Shown here: positions 27,314 through 36,612 of the stretch, piece by piece
Layout of the letters: each line of letters starts with the position of its first letter
How positions within the stretch are numbered: position 1 is the stretch's first letter
Assembly (NCBI GenBank): GCA_020627535.1
Contig: JAHDGU010000010.1
Location: forward strand, 62,001-126,000
Reading direction: 5' to 3'
Source of the DNA: Saprospiraceae bacterium
GTDB taxonomy: Bacteria > Bacteroidota > Bacteroidia > Chitinophagales > Saprospiraceae
Length of the DNA: 64,000 nucleotides
Translations under genes and position numbers: made by a program
The notes under the pieces: generated by a model
Database searches by the model: none
Seen by the model: the letters and a program-made list of their open reading frames with translations, nothing else
What the model was told of the DNA's origin: nothing

Positions 27314-28198
27314 TTGCTGAAGGAAGATCTCCCAGTCATCGGCTATCACAATGAGTCCAATCCAGATTCTGGATTTGATATTGTCAAGCACGAAGACCTG
27401 AAACAAAGGAATGATATCGGGCACAATCCCGAGATCACCCATCGTGTCAGCTTCTATATCGTACTTCTTGTGCGAGATGGTCAGGGCCATCACAGCATCG
27501 ATTTTCAAGACTACAAGCTGCAGACGCGAGATGTCCTGACCATCAGAAAGGATCAGGTACATCGATTTCATTTTTCCTCCGAGTTGAAGGGTGATCTCCT
27601 CTTGTTCCGAGAGGACTTTCTTGTCAGCTATCTAGAGCAAATCGAAGCCCTCAAAAGTTTACAACTGTTCAATGAATTTTTGATCGCGCCGCGGACGACT
27701 CTTTCGGAACTTGACTACAAGCAAATGAAGGATAGTGTCAATCGGATGAAAGCAGAATATGAGATGATGCCAGATCCCTATGCGCTACAAATCATCCGTA
27801 GCGAACTGCACATCCTGATTACAAGACTCTTCCGTATAAAGTATCAAACGAACCAGAAGGTATTAGGTAAAAAGCATCTCGCTGAGTTCATCAAATTTCA
27901 AGAGCTGGCAGAGAAGCATGCTTCTAGCGTGCATACCGTCATAGAATATGCGCAGCTGATGGCGACCAGCACTAAGACGCTAAATACCATATGTAAGTCC
28001 ATCATCAACAAGACAGCCAAGGTCATGCTCGATGAGATTAGGATCATGCAAATCAAGCGTCGCCTGCTCCATACGACCGACTCTATTAAGGAAATAGCCT
28101 ATGCCACAGGCTTTGAAGAGACGAGCAATTTTTACAAATTCTTCAAACGACTCGCCTCGCAGACTCCAGAGAGTTTTCGGCAAGAGCACGGAGGATAG
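27314..28198 (+). CDS. AraC-family transcriptional regulator
   Basis: The N-terminal ~150 residues form a cupin-like sensing domain (YIVLLVRDGQGHHSIDFQDY, then VLTIRKDQVHRFHFSSEL). The C-terminal part is the double HTH of AraC proteins (MATSTKTLNTICKSIINKTA and DSIKEIAYATGFEETSNFYK, then FFKRLASQTPESFRQ). The only start that keeps the N-terminal strand is TTG at 27314; a nearby ATG is out of frame. It follows the TPR-LuxR gene by 11 bases. The SnoaL-like lipoprotein gene downstream, with a structured leader, is a candidate target (inference). Confidence 0.87.
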   Translation: MLKEDLPVIGYHNESNPDSGFDIVKHEDLKQRNDIGHNPEITHRVSFYIVLLVRDGQGHHSIDFQDYKLQTRDVLTIRKDQVHRFHFSSELKGDLLLFREDFLVSYLEQIEALKSLQLFNEFLIAPRTTLSELDYKQMKDSVNRMKAEYEMMPDPYALQIIRSELHILITRLFRIKYQTNQKVLGKKHLAEFIKFQELAEKHASSVHTVIEYAQLMATSTKTLNTICKSIINKTAKVMLDEIRIMQIKRRLLHTTDSIKEIAYATGFEETSNFYKFFKRLASQTPESFRQEHGG

Positions 28199-28249
28199 AC
28201 TTCTGTTCCGATTTCTACACTAGAAGGGAGGGATTGTATATCCATTAGG

Positions 28250-28278
28250 CTCATCTCCGATGAGAGCTTTGTCTCATC
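28250..28278 (+). promoter_or_regulatory. Three-part alternating hairpin or operator in the leader of the 28295 gene
   Basis: The order is CTCATC, 3 bases, GATGAGA, 6 bases, TCTCATC. The middle element can pair with either the left copy (6 bp) or the right copy (7 bp), so the two hairpins exclude each other. It ends 16 bases before the ATG. It could be an RNA switch, a duplicated half-site for the upstream AraC-type protein, or chance. Confidence 0.3.
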
Positions 28279-28294
28279 AACAAATCACTACACT

Positions 28295-29158
28295 ATGAGA
28301 CTAGCTATTTTGGCGACAGCCACCACACTACTTCTATCCAGCTGCGATGCACAGCAATCAAGTAACAACGAATCAAGTAAAGAACAAACCATGGAAATCA
28401 GTAACAAACAAAAGACCATTGCACTCCTCGAATCCTTGAGCACAGGCGATCCGACACCCATCAGCTACATCAATCCGGATAAATACATCCAACACAATCT
28501 GGATGTAGGAGACGGCCTGGCGGGTTTTGGAGAGGTGATGCAAAATGCACCTGAGGGAGGATTCAAAGCCAAGGTGGTAAGGGCCTTTGAAGACGGAGAG
28601 TATGTAGTGACCCATACGGAATACGATTTTTTTGGGCCTAAGGTGGGATTTGATGTCTTCAGATTTGAGGATGGACTTATCGTAGAGCACTGGGACAATC
28701 TCGCAGAGATAACACCACCCAATCCGAGCGGCCGCACGCAGCTAGACGGACCAACACAAGTGAAGGATCTGGATCAGACGACTGCCAACAAGGCAAAGAT
28801 TGAAGGATTTATCAATGAGGTCCTTCTCAATGGCCAAGGAGATAAGATTACTGAGTATATCAGCACAAAAGAATACGCTCAGCACAACTCTGCAGTAGCT
28901 GATGGCCTAGAGGGATTTGGTGCAGCTATGCAGTACTTCGCAGAAAATGGGCTTGTTATGGAGTATAAGAAAGTGCACAAGGTGCTTGGCCAAGGGAATT
29001 ACGTGCTCGCCATGTCCGAAGGGGTCTTCGGGAAAGGTGATACTGTCGCTTTCTATGATCTGTTTAGACTAGAGGATGGCCTGATCGTAGAGCACTGGGA
29101 TGTGATTCAAAATATCCCTGAAAAGTCCGCTTGGAAAAATGACAACGGCAAATTCTAG
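28295..29158 (+). CDS. Lipoprotein with two SnoaL/NTF2-like domains
   Basis: MRLAILATATTLLLSSCDAQ has lipobox LSSC. Two tandem copies of a SnoaL-like (NTF2-fold) domain follow, at ~38-140 and ~165-280. Each has a QHN motif (YIQHNLDVGDG and YAQHNSAVADG) and ends in the same strand (DGLIVEHWD). 287 aa fits two ~125-aa units. SnoaL-like proteins are small cyclase- or isomerase-like or of unknown activity; the QHN...EHWD type is common as a single domain in bacterial envelopes. A duplicated copy on a lipid anchor is less common. A terminator follows. Confidence 0.85.
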   Translation: MRLAILATATTLLLSSCDAQQSSNNESSKEQTMEISNKQKTIALLESLSTGDPTPISYINPDKYIQHNLDVGDGLAGFGEVMQNAPEGGFKAKVVRAFEDGEYVVTHTEYDFFGPKVGFDVFRFEDGLIVEHWDNLAEITPPNPSGRTQLDGPTQVKDLDQTTANKAKIEGFINEVLLNGQGDKITEYISTKEYAQHNSAVADGLEGFGAAMQYFAENGLVMEYKKVHKVLGQGNYVLAMSEGVFGKGDTVAFYDLFRLEDGLIVEHWDVIQNIPEKSAWKNDNGKF

Positions 29159-29181
29159 TGATTGTATTGATAATGTGTAGA

Positions 29182-29215
29182 AAAAAGGCCTTGCTCTGAT
29201 GAGCAAGGCCTTTTT
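29182..29215. terminator. Bidirectional terminator between the SnoaL-like gene and msrB
   Basis: A 15-bp perfect stem (29182-29196 with 29201-29215), loop TGAT, and A5/T5 arms usable on both strands. It lies between the convergent stops at 29158 and 29238. Confidence 0.92.
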
Positions 29216-29237
29216 GATTTCTAGCTGCATAGAATCG

Positions 29238-29597
29238 CTATTGCTCAGGAATAAACTTGAGCGAGATACTATTCACACAATGTCTAGTATTCTTGTCGGT
29301 AAATCTCTCCCCGATAAAAACATGACCAAGATGTCCATCACAGTTACTGCAAAGGATTTCTGTCCTTCGGCCATCAGCATCCGTTTCGCGCCTCACTGCT
29401 CCTGCGATCTCATCATCAAAACTCGGCCACCCACATCCACTGCTAAACTTGTCAGTGCTTCGATATAGTGGAGCATCGCATCTACGACAGACATAAGTAC
29501 CCGGCTCGTAGTGCTTGTCATACTCGCCGCTATAAGGCCTTTCGGTTCCCTTGTGGATGATGATCCTCTCCTCCTCTGGCGTCAGCGGATTATACAT
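29238..29597 (-). CDS. msrB: Peptide-methionine (R)-S-oxide reductase MsrB
   Basis: Reduces methionine-R-sulfoxide in proteins. Zinc ligands CRRC and CSNC are present, as is the catalytic Cys in [11 protein letters not shown], with GCGWPSFDD and GHLGHVF as family signatures. The start [12 protein letters not shown] at 29597 lies one base after the msrA stop; the longer frame from 29624 would overlap msrA by 26 bases and adds nothing conserved. No signal peptide is seen from this start. Second gene of an msrA-msrB operon. Confidence 0.95.
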   Translation of the reverse strand: MYNPLTPEEERIIIHKGTERPYSGEYDKHYEPGTYVCRRCDAPLYRSTDKFSSGCGWPSFDDEIAGAVRRETDADGRRTEILCSNCDGHLGHVFIGERFTDKNTRHCVNSISLKFIPEQ

Positions 29598-29598
29598 C

Positions 29599-30249
29599 TT
29601 ACTGGGCCTTGAGTTTGTCTTCAAATTTCTTGCGAAACTTGCTGAGCTTAGGATTGATCACCACGCGGCAGTAACCTTGGCTCTTGTTATTGTTGTAGTA
29701 GTTCTGGTGGTAGTCCTCCGCAGGATAAAACGTACTTGCAGCCGTCAGCTCTGTAACAATAGGATCATCCCATAGCTCTGTTGCCAATTCTGTCATAGAC
29801 TTTTGGGCGATAGCCTTATCCTTATCATTGTGATAGTAGATGGCAGAGCGATACTGTGTACCAACATCTGCCCCTTGACGATTGAGCGTCGTAGGATCAT
29901 GTACAGTCCAAAACACATCAAGGATCGTCTCGAGGCTCACTACGGTGGGATCGTAGATCACTTGAACGACTTCAGCATGGCCGGTAGTCCCATTGCAGAC
30001 CTCCTTGTAGCTAGGATTGTCTACGTGACCGCCCATATAGCCTGAGACCACCTTGCGGACTCCTTCTAGCTCGAGGAAAACAGCTTCGATACACCAGAAG
30101 CATCCACCGCCAAGTGTAACAATGTCTAGATCATTCATAGAGATTTCCATTTTGGGTTCTTGACTGATCGGATTGTTTGCATTGACATCGCAGGTAATCA
30201 GGGATGCCGCAATCAATACGGTCGAAAAAAGAGCATTCATTGTTTTCAT
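29599..30249 (-). CDS. msrA: Peptide-methionine (S)-S-oxide reductase MsrA, lipoprotein-like N-terminus
   Basis: The catalytic motif GGGCFWC and the family signatures [29 protein letters not shown] and YHQNYY are present. The start [20 protein letters not shown] at 30249 gives a signal peptide with lipobox LITC, so the enzyme is probably envelope-anchored. A longer frame from 30312 would bury this signal; a start at MEISMNDLD would give a cytosolic form. Reduces methionine-S-sulfoxide. Upstream member of the msrA-msrB pair. Confidence 0.93.
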   Translation of the reverse strand: MKTMNALFSTVLIAASLITCDVNANNPISQEPKMEISMNDLDIVTLGGGCFWCIEAVFLELEGVRKVVSGYMGGHVDNPSYKEVCNGTTGHAEVVQVIYDPTVVSLETILDVFWTVHDPTTLNRQGADVGTQYRSAIYYHNDKDKAIAQKSMTELATELWDDPIVTELTAASTFYPAEDYHQNYYNNNKSQGYCRVVINPKLSKFRKKFEDKLKAQ

Positions 30250-30319
30250 GTCGTATAAACTTATGGACGCAGTATTGGGTTCGCTGTGCAAGTTAGGATT
30301 TAAGAGTCTCATAAGACAA

Positions 30320-30354
30320 AAAAAGCGTCAACCACTGAGTGATTAACGCTTTTT
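30320..30354 (-). terminator. Terminator after rplQ, end of the ribosomal cluster
   Basis: Outer 9-bp stem (30320-30328 with 30346-30354) around a 17-base loop. On the minus strand it is followed by a T7 run (part of the stem). It lies 26 bases after the rplQ stop. Confidence 0.75.
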
Positions 30355-30379
30355 GATATTCTTAGAGTTGTCTTAGGGA

Positions 30380-30862
30380 CTATTCCTCTTCCTGTGTAGC
30401 CACTGGTGGAGGAGTTGCCGTGGTACCAGAAGCTTTTCTACGAGATCTCCTCGTCTTCTTCTTAGCACCAGCCTTCCCAGACATCTTCTTATTCTCGTAA
30501 GTCGTATTGAAGTCTACAAACTCAATCATGGCCATCTCTGCAGCATCACCTTGTCTGAAGCCAGTCTTGATGATACGAAGGTATCCACCTGGTCTCTCGG
30601 CTACAGCGCTCGCAATAGGCCCGAAGAGCTCCTTGATAGCGTCTTTGCTCTGAAGATAGCTAAAGACCACACGGCGATTGTGCATCGTGTCGGTCTTGGC
30701 CTTGGTGATCAATGGCTCTGCGTAGACGCGCAGCGCTTTGGCTTTGGCCAGAGTGGTATTGATTCTTTTGTGCTCAACGAGCGAATTGGTCATGTTCATG
30801 AGAAGGGCTCTTCTGTGCCCTTTCTTGCGACCGAGATGGTTAAACTTCTTACCGTGTCTCAT
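30380..30862 (-). CDS. rplQ: 50S ribosomal protein L17
   Basis: The N-terminus [20 protein letters not shown] and [20 protein letters not shown] are typical of L17. 160 aa against 127 in E. coli: the extra C-terminal ~35 residues are Lys/Arg/Ala/Thr-rich ([15 protein letters not shown]) and end acidic (TQEEE). Such tails are common in Bacteroidota L17. Last gene of the cluster, directly after rpoA as in most bacteria, with a terminator behind it. Confidence 0.97.
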   Translation of the reverse strand: MRHGKKFNHLGRKKGHRRALLMNMTNSLVEHKRINTTLAKAKALRVYAEPLITKAKTDTMHNRRVVFSYLQSKDAIKELFGPIASAVAERPGGYLRIIKTGFRQGDAAEMAMIEFVDFNTTYENKKMSGKAGAKKKTRRSRRKASGTTATPPPVATQEEE

Positions 30863-30938
30863 GATGAATAATTGATTTGCTTCGCGACACTAATCAGCCC
30901 AAGGCGATCGGTAATTCGCAATATTGAAATTTGTAATT

Positions 30939-31940
30939 CTAGTCTTCTTCTAGCTTATACTTGCTGAGGTCCATACCGAAAGTAAGTCCTTTCTGCTGGA
31001 GAAGTTCTTCAATCTCCACGAGAGACTTCTTACCAAAGTTTCTAAACTTAAGGAGCTCATGCGTATCAAACCTTACAAGCTCACCAAGAGAATTGATCTT
31101 AGCAGCTTTTAGGCAATTGTATGCTCGAACTGAAAGATCCAGATCTTCAAGTGAAGTTTTGAGCAGCTTGCGCATGTGGAGAATATGCTCATCGACTACA
31201 TCCTCATCCTTTTTGTTTGCGTCCTCGAATGTGATATTGTCATCAGTGATAAGCAGTAGATGTTGTATCAAAATCTTGGACGCTTGCTTGATCGCTTCCT
31301 CAGGATGGATAGTTCCATCTGTCTTGATATCTATCTGTAGTTGCTCGTAGTCAGTTCGCTGACCTACACGCGTATTGGTGATATTGTATGCTACATTTTT
31401 GATAGGCGTGTAGATGGCATCTACTGGGATGACACCAATCGGGGCATCCTTCGCCAGAGTTTCACTCGCCGGCACATACCCACGACCTTTCGTCACAGTC
31501 AGCTCCATCTCGAGATTGACACTTGCCTCCATCGTACAAATTTTGTGCTCTGGATTGAGTATCTGGAAAACATTGGTAAAGCTCTCAATGTCGCCAGCTA
31601 CAAATGTATCCTTACCGGTGATGGTCAAGTAAATCTTATCTTCTGTACCATCGTAGTCCTCTAGCTGAGGCTTAAGTCTTACTTGCTTGAGATTGAGAAT
31701 GATGTCGATGACATCCTCTACTACTCCCTTGATCGTAGAAAACTCATGCTCTACACCAGCAATTCTCACAGCTGAGATCGCAAAACCCTCTAGGCTACTG
31801 AGCAATACTCTACGGAGGCTGTTTCCTATTGTCTGGCCAAAACCAGGTTCCAATGGCTTGAACTCGAATGAACCTTCGAAGTCCGTAGCCTTTTGCATCA
31901 ATATCTTATTAGGCTTCTGGAAATTGAGAATCTCACTCAT
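30939..31940 (-). CDS. rpoA: DNA-directed RNA polymerase alpha subunit
   Basis: 333 aa, normal length. The N-terminal dimerisation domain has PGFGQTIGNSLRRVLLSSLE. The C-terminal domain has the helix-hairpin-helix region used for DNA and activator contacts (LLKFRNFGKKSLVEIEELLQ). Alpha dimers start RNA polymerase assembly. It sits between rpsD and rplQ as in the classic alpha operon. Confidence 0.98.
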   Translation of the reverse strand: MSEILNFQKPNKILMQKATDFEGSFEFKPLEPGFGQTIGNSLRRVLLSSLEGFAISAVRIAGVEHEFSTIKGVVEDVIDIILNLKQVRLKPQLEDYDGTEDKIYLTITGKDTFVAGDIESFTNVFQILNPEHKICTMEASVNLEMELTVTKGRGYVPASETLAKDAPIGVIPVDAIYTPIKNVAYNITNTRVGQRTDYEQLQIDIKTDGTIHPEEAIKQASKILIQHLLLITDDNITFEDANKKDEDVVDEHILHMRKLLKTSLEDLDLSVRAYNCLKAAKINSLGELVRFDTHELLKFRNFGKKSLVEIEELLQQKGLTFGMDLSKYKLEED

Positions 31941-31980
31941 GTGTGTAATAAAGGTTTGCTTGAATGAATAAGTAGGAGAC

Positions 31981-32592
31981 CTACTTAGAATAAAGTTCTA
32001 CAATCAACTGCTCGTTGATGTTTTCTGGAATGGCTTCTCTTTCTGGGTATTCTAGGAATTTCCCTTCTTTCTTATCACCATTCCACTCTATCCAAGGGTA
32101 TTTTCTCACATCTGATCTTGTACTAATGCTGTGAGTGATAACCTCTAGATTTTGCGACTTGCCCCTGATGCTGACGATATCACCTGGTCTTACATGGCAT
32201 GACGCGATATTGGTCACTACACCATTGAGTAAGATGTGCTTGTGATTGACAAGCTGTCTTGCAGCACTTCTCGTAGGAGCAATTCCCATACGAAATACTA
32301 CATTATCGAGTCTAGACTCTAGATACTGCAATAAGATTGTACCGGTCACACCACTTTTGCGGCTCGCTCGATCAAAAAGGTTACGAAACTGGCGCTCTAG
32401 CACACCATATGTGTACTTAGCCTTTTGCTTTTCCATCAGCTGCAGAGCGTAATCAGACTTTTGTCTTCTCCTTCTGGTATTACCGTGTTGACCTGGTCCG
32501 TACTTTCTTTTCTCGAGAGCCTTGTCATAACCAAAAATGGCTTCTTTAAAAGCTCTCGCTTTTTTCGTCTTAGGTCCTGTATATCTCGCCAT
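31981..32592 (-). CDS. rpsD: 30S ribosomal protein S4
   Basis: 203 aa. [20 protein letters not shown] is the N-terminus; the S4 RNA-binding region is [20 protein letters not shown], then [11 protein letters not shown]. The zinc-binding Cys cluster of some S4 proteins is absent. A primary 16S binder and, in model bacteria, the translational repressor of the alpha operon. Confidence 0.98.
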   Translation of the reverse strand: MARYTGPKTKKARAFKEAIFGYDKALEKRKYGPGQHGNTRRRRQKSDYALQLMEKQKAKYTYGVLERQFRNLFDRASRKSGVTGTILLQYLESRLDNVVFRMGIAPTRSAARQLVNHKHILLNGVVTNIASCHVRPGDIVSIRGKSQNLEVITHSISTRSDVRKYPWIEWNGDKKEGKFLEYPEREAIPENINEQLIVELYSK

Positions 32593-32616
32593 GAGTCTTA
32601 GCTGTATTCTGGATAA

Positions 32617-33000
32617 TTATACTCTACGTTTCTTGGGTGGTCGACAACCATTGTGAGGAATGGGTGTGACGTCATTGATGCGTGTAACACGGATGCCATT
32701 TGCATCTAAGGCTCTGATTGCGCTTTCTCTACCTGATCCTGGACCTTTCACAAACACCTCTACAGTCCTGAGGCCTGCATCATAAGCCACTTGCGCAGCA
32801 TCCTGAGCAGCCACCTGAGCAGCATATGGCGTATTTTTCTTGGAACCTCTGAATCCTGCCTTTCCAGCACTCGACCATGAGATCACTTGTCCCGCTTTGT
32901 TGCAAAGGGAGATGATCACATTGTTGAATGTAGCTTGGATGTGAGCCTGACCTTCTGGGTCAACCTTGACGTTTCTTTTGACTTTTCTTGCCTTAGCCAT
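32617..33000 (-). CDS. rpsK: 30S ribosomal protein S11
   Basis: 127 aa with the S11 signatures [20 protein letters not shown] and [20 protein letters not shown]. Sits on the 30S platform near the E-site codon. Its start overlaps the rpsM stop by one base. Confidence 0.98.
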   Translation of the reverse strand: MAKARKVKRNVKVDPEGQAHIQATFNNVIISLCNKAGQVISWSSAGKAGFRGSKKNTPYAAQVAAQDAAQVAYDAGLRTVEVFVKGPGSGRESAIRALDANGIRVTRINDVTPIPHNGCRPPKKRRV

Positions 33001-33377
33001 TATTTCGTAGCTTTCTTCTTGTTAGCGACTGTCTTTTTCCTACCCTTTCTTGTACGCGCGTTAGTCTTGGTACTTTGTCCTCGAACTGGCAAACCTTTTC
33101 TATGACGTAGACCTCTGTAACACTTGATGTCCATCAATCGCTTGATATTCATCTGTATCTCAGATCTGAGCTCACCCTCGACCTTGTAATCATTCTGAAT
33201 CAGGATGGTAATATCCTTGATATTGTCATCCGTCCAATCTTGAATCTTGGTAGTGTACTCAACGCCACACTTGTCTAGTATCTCACGTGCACGCGATCTA
33301 CCGACTCCATATATATATGTGAGACCTATTTCTCCTTTCTTATTCTTCGGAAGGTCATTTCCTGCGATCCTTGCCAT
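33000..33377 (-). CDS. rpsM: 30S ribosomal protein S13
   Basis: 125 aa: [20 protein letters not shown], then [19 protein letters not shown] and [20 protein letters not shown]. Located in the 30S head, forming bridges to the 50S. The C-terminal basic tail reaches toward the P site. One-base overlap with rpsK. Confidence 0.98.
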   Translation of the reverse strand: MARIAGNDLPKNKKGEIGLTYIYGVGRSRAREILDKCGVEYTTKIQDWTDDNIKDITILIQNDYKVEGELRSEIQMNIKRLMDIKCYRGLRHRKGLPVRGQSTKTNARTRKGRKKTVANKKKATK

Positions 33378-33392
33378 TGGCTCTGATTTTTA

Positions 33393-33509
33393 TTACCCTT
33401 GTCTTTGCTTGAATCTAGGATTCTTCTTGTTAATCACATAGAGCTTTCCCTTTCTGCGAATGATCTTGCAGTCAGCTGATCTCTTTTTGATACTGGCTCT
33501 TACTTTCAT
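33393..33509 (-). CDS. rpmJ: 50S ribosomal protein L36
   Basis: A 38-aa gene read by hand between rpsM and infA: ATG at 33509, TAA at 33395-33393. It starts [20 protein letters not shown] and ends [12 protein letters not shown]. Only one Cys remains, so the Zn ribbon of the CxxC-type L36 is missing; this is the zinc-independent form. The gene order infA-rpmJ-rpsM supports the call. Confidence 0.95.
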   Translation of the reverse strand: MKVRASIKKRSADCKIIRRKGKLYVINKKNPRFKQRQG

Positions 33510-33520
33510 AGTGCCTTGGT

Positions 33521-33739
33521 TTACTTATATCTATAAGTGATCCTCCCTCTTGACAAGTCGTATGGAGACATCTCCACCGCTACTTTATCACCAGGTAGGA
33601 TTCGAATATAATTCATCCTCATTTTTCCAGATATGGTTGCTACAATCTCATGATCATTTTCAAGACGGACGCGAAACATGGCATTGGATAATGCCTCGAT
33701 AATAACGCCATCTTGCTTGATCAGGTCCTGTTTCGCCAT
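33521..33739 (-). CDS. infA: Translation initiation factor IF-1
   Basis: 72 aa, the standard length. [20 protein letters not shown] and the OB-fold end [15 protein letters not shown] are diagnostic. Blocks the A site during initiation. It lies between map and rpmJ; 27 bases after map and 11 before rpmJ. Confidence 0.98.
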   Translation of the reverse strand: MAKQDLIKQDGVIIEALSNAMFRVRLENDHEIVATISGKMRMNYIRILPGDKVAVEMSPYDLSRGRITYRYK

Positions 33740-33766
33740 AGCTTTCCAAAATTGGAGTGCAAATAT

Positions 33767-34576
33767 CTACTTTTTTGTCGAGATCAATGTGAGATAGTCA
33801 TTACTTTTTATCTGCTCATCGATTCTCCCATGATCACTGAGCACATCAGGCTTTTCATCCCTCACTATGACATCGTGCTCGTAGTGTGCACTAAGCTTAC
33901 CATCTTTGGTGAGGATACCCCATCCATCGCGCATTTGGCGGACACGCCTCGTGCCTTGATTTATCATAGGCTCAATCGCTATTGCCCATCCATCTTTCAA
34001 TCTAGGGCCACTCCCTCTTCTACCGTAGTTAGGCACATCAGGCTTTTCATGCAGATTGCGCCCCAGACCATGCCCTACCAGCTCCCGTACTACACCGTAG
34101 CCATGGATCTTTTCTGCATGATGCTGAATACTACTGCCGATATCTCCGACTCGATTACCCACAATAGCCTTACTTACACCGATCTCAAGACACTCTCTTG
34201 TCACTGACAGGAGCTCATAAGTCTCCTCGGGAATTGGAGCTATCGCAAACGTAAATGCCACATCACCGTAGTATTCATTCTTCAAGATTCCACAATCAAC
34301 GCTGATCACATCACCTTCTTGAAATACATAACCATTGGGAATGCCATGCACAATACAGTCATTGATCGAGATACAAAGAGATCCCGGAAATCCTCGGTAC
34401 CCTTTGAATCCTGGCACCGCTCCATGATCTCTTATGTATTCTTCTGCTTTTTGGTCAATATCATTACCTGTAAGCCCAGGTTTGATGATAGTGGCCATGT
34501 ACGACAGGGTATCACTAGCCAAGAGGCTAGAAATACGCATGAGTTCTACTTCTTCTGGAGTTTTTGATTCGATCAC
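33767..34576 (-). CDS. map: Type I methionine aminopeptidase
   Basis: 269 aa. The metal ligands are in VDCGILKNEYYGDVAFTF (two Asp), GHGLGRNLHE (His), AIEPM (Glu) and YEHDV (Glu); the substrate His is in HGIPNGY. Removes the initiator Met from nascent chains. Located directly after secY (12 bases) with no adk between them, as is usual in Bacteroidota. Confidence 0.97.
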   Translation of the reverse strand: MIESKTPEEVELMRISSLLASDTLSYMATIIKPGLTGNDIDQKAEEYIRDHGAVPGFKGYRGFPGSLCISINDCIVHGIPNGYVFQEGDVISVDCGILKNEYYGDVAFTFAIAPIPEETYELLSVTRECLEIGVSKAIVGNRVGDIGSSIQHHAEKIHGYGVVRELVGHGLGRNLHEKPDVPNYGRRGSGPRLKDGWAIAIEPMINQGTRRVRQMRDGWGILTKDGKLSAHYEHDVIVRDEKPDVLSDHGRIDEQIKSNDYLTLISTKK

Positions 34577-34588
34577 AGGGCGGTCGAC

Positions 34589-35947
34589 TTACATGGTGTT
34601 ACCCACCTGCATGCCTGTACGACCCATTACTTTACCAGACTTGATCAGTCCGTCATACTTTCTCATGATCAAGTAACTATTGATCTGCTGCATGGTATCT
34701 AGGGCTACACCAACAAGGATAAGTAGCGAAGTTCCACCAAAAAACAGAGCAAATGCCTGGTTGATATCCATCAACTTGTTGGCCAGAGCCGGAAGGATGG
34801 TTATAATACCCAAGAAGATGGATCCTGGCAGTGTCACTCTCGATGTGATGGTATCGATAAAGTCAGCCGTAGCTTGACCAGGCTTGATGCCAGGGATAAA
34901 AGCATTTTGTCGTTTGAGAAAGTCGGCGTGTGACTTAGGATTGACCGTCAAAGCTGTGTAGAAGTATGTGAATACAACTACGAGAATGAATGCTAGGATA
35001 CTACTAGGCAAGCTAAACGGATCAGACAATGTCTGAACGAGCTTACTACTTTGAGCGCCAGTGCCACCACCCATAGTTGCAAGTTGTGCGGGCAAAAACA
35101 TCAGTGCTTGTGCAAAGATGATTGGCATAACACCTGCGGCGTTGACCTTCACTGGGAGGTAGTCACGCACATTGCTCGCCGGCATCTGAGCACCAGCTCT
35201 ACCGACCATACGCTTGGCGTATTGTAGCGGGATACGACGAACTGCCTGGATAATCAATACGGAGGCCATCACTATGGCAAAGAATAGCGCCAGCTCCAGA
35301 ACGAAAATCAACAGATTGTTGATCTTCAGACCAAATTCTGCGATGAACGCACCAGGTAGAGCTGCTATAATTCCAATCATGATCAATAGCGAAATACCGT
35401 TACCGATACCTCTATCAGTAATACGCTCACCCAACCACATGGCAAAAATGGTACCCGTAGAGAGGATGATAATGTTCGCTGTGAAGAAGATTGCCTGAGA
35501 CAAGTTGGGATCGATAGCGCCTGCACCTTTGATAAATCCAAGGTAGGCAGATCCTTGTACGATTGTCACCGCTATGGTGAGAGCACGGGTGATTTGCGTC
35601 AGCTTTTTCCTTCCGCTCTCCCCTTCTTTTTGTTGTAATCTCTGAAAGTATGGCACGCCAAATCCCAGGAGCTGGATGATGATCGATGCCGTGATATAAG
35701 GCATGATCCCAAGTGCTAATACTGAGGCCCGCGAGAAGGCTCCACCAGTAAAGTTGTTGATCAGACCAAAAATGTCCGCTGAGTTCCCACTTCCAGTCGC
35801 CGCCTCCAAGATCTCTCTGTCCACACCCGGTAACAGCACGTGTGAACCAAATCGAAAGACAAGAATCATCCCCAATGTGAAGATGATTCTTTTCCTTAGT
35901 TCCTCAATTTTCCAAATATTGGATATCGTCTTAAAAAATTTCTTCAT
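34589..35947 (-). CDS. secY: Preprotein translocase subunit SecY
   Basis: 452 aa with ten membrane segments expected. LGIMPYITASIIIQLL (TM2), RITDRGIGNGISLLI and RTGMQVGNTM at the C-terminus are family signatures. Forms the protein-conducting channel with SecE/G. Placed after rplO as in the standard spc operon. Confidence 0.97.
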   Translation of the reverse strand: MKKFFKTISNIWKIEELRKRIIFTLGMILVFRFGSHVLLPGVDREILEAATGSGNSADIFGLINNFTGGAFSRASVLALGIMPYITASIIIQLLGFGVPYFQRLQQKEGESGRKKLTQITRALTIAVTIVQGSAYLGFIKGAGAIDPNLSQAIFFTANIIILSTGTIFAMWLGERITDRGIGNGISLLIMIGIIAALPGAFIAEFGLKINNLLIFVLELALFFAIVMASVLIIQAVRRIPLQYAKRMVGRAGAQMPASNVRDYLPVKVNAAGVMPIIFAQALMFLPAQLATMGGGTGAQSSKLVQTLSDPFSLPSSILAFILVVVFTYFYTALTVNPKSHADFLKRQNAFIPGIKPGQATADFIDTITSRVTLPGSIFLGIITILPALANKLMDINQAFALFFGGTSLLILVGVALDTMQQINSYLIMRKYDGLIKSGKVMGRTGMQVGNTM

Positions 35948-35953
35948 AAGATC

Positions 35954-36400
35954 TTAGGCAATAGTGATGGATCCACCAGATTTCTCAATAGCTTCTTTTG
36001 CGGAAGCAGAACATGCATGAGCTGTGATATTAAGCCCCTTGCTAAGTTCACCTCCACCAAGAATCTTCACCAAGTCTCTTTTTTTGATGATCCTTTTGCT
36101 TGCGAGGAAATCAATGCTGATGTCAGTCTGATTGAACTTTTCAGCGATTTCTGATAGTCGAGTGAGGTTAAATGGAACATACTCGGTCCTGTTGACAGGC
36201 TTAAATCCTCTCTTCGGCAGACGCATCTGTAGCGGCATTTGACCACCTTCGAAGTGTCTCTTGCTCTTGTAACCAGATCTAGACTTTGCTCCTTTGTGAC
36301 CACGAGCAGATGTGCGACCTTTTCCTGAACCAATACCACGACCGATTCTTTTTTCGCTTTTGACTGATCCTTTGGCAGGACTGAGATTATGAAGTTCCAT
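35954..36400 (-). CDS. rplO: 50S ribosomal protein L15
   Basis: 148 aa. The Gly/Arg/Lys-rich N-terminal arm (RIGRGIGSGKGRTSARGHKG) and FEGGQMPLQMRLPKRGFKP are typical. A late-assembly 50S protein. It is 6 bases before secY and 22 after rpmD. Confidence 0.97.
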   Translation of the reverse strand: MELHNLSPAKGSVKSEKRIGRGIGSGKGRTSARGHKGAKSRSGYKSKRHFEGGQMPLQMRLPKRGFKPVNRTEYVPFNLTRLSEIAEKFNQTDISIDFLASKRIIKKRDLVKILGGGELSKGLNITAHACSASAKEAIEKSGGSITIA

Positions 36401-36422
36401 TGCTAAATATTCTTTGTCTCTC

Positions 36423-36602
36423 TTACAGCTCTTCTACTGCAATGAGGTGATTCACTTTGTTGATCATTCCTTTAATCTGAGGTGTCAGTTCGTGCTCTCT
36501 GCTTGAATTGATCTTCCCCAATCCGAGTGCCTTGACCGTTGCCTTTTGGCGTTTTGATCTATCGATGACGCTCTTGACGAGTGTGACTTTAACTTTTGCC
36601 AT
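36423..36602 (-). CDS. rpmD: 50S ribosomal protein L30
   Basis: A 59-aa gene read by hand between rpsE and rplO: ATG at 36602, TAA at 36425-36423. It starts [20 protein letters not shown] and continues with [16 protein letters not shown], the L30 signature. Length equals the E. coli protein (59 aa). The gene order rpsE-rpmD-rplO supports it. Confidence 0.95.
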   Translation of the reverse strand: MAKVKVTLVKSVIDRSKRQKATVKALGLGKINSSREHELTPQIKGMINKVNHLIAVEEL

Positions 36603-36612
36603 GATCTTCTAC

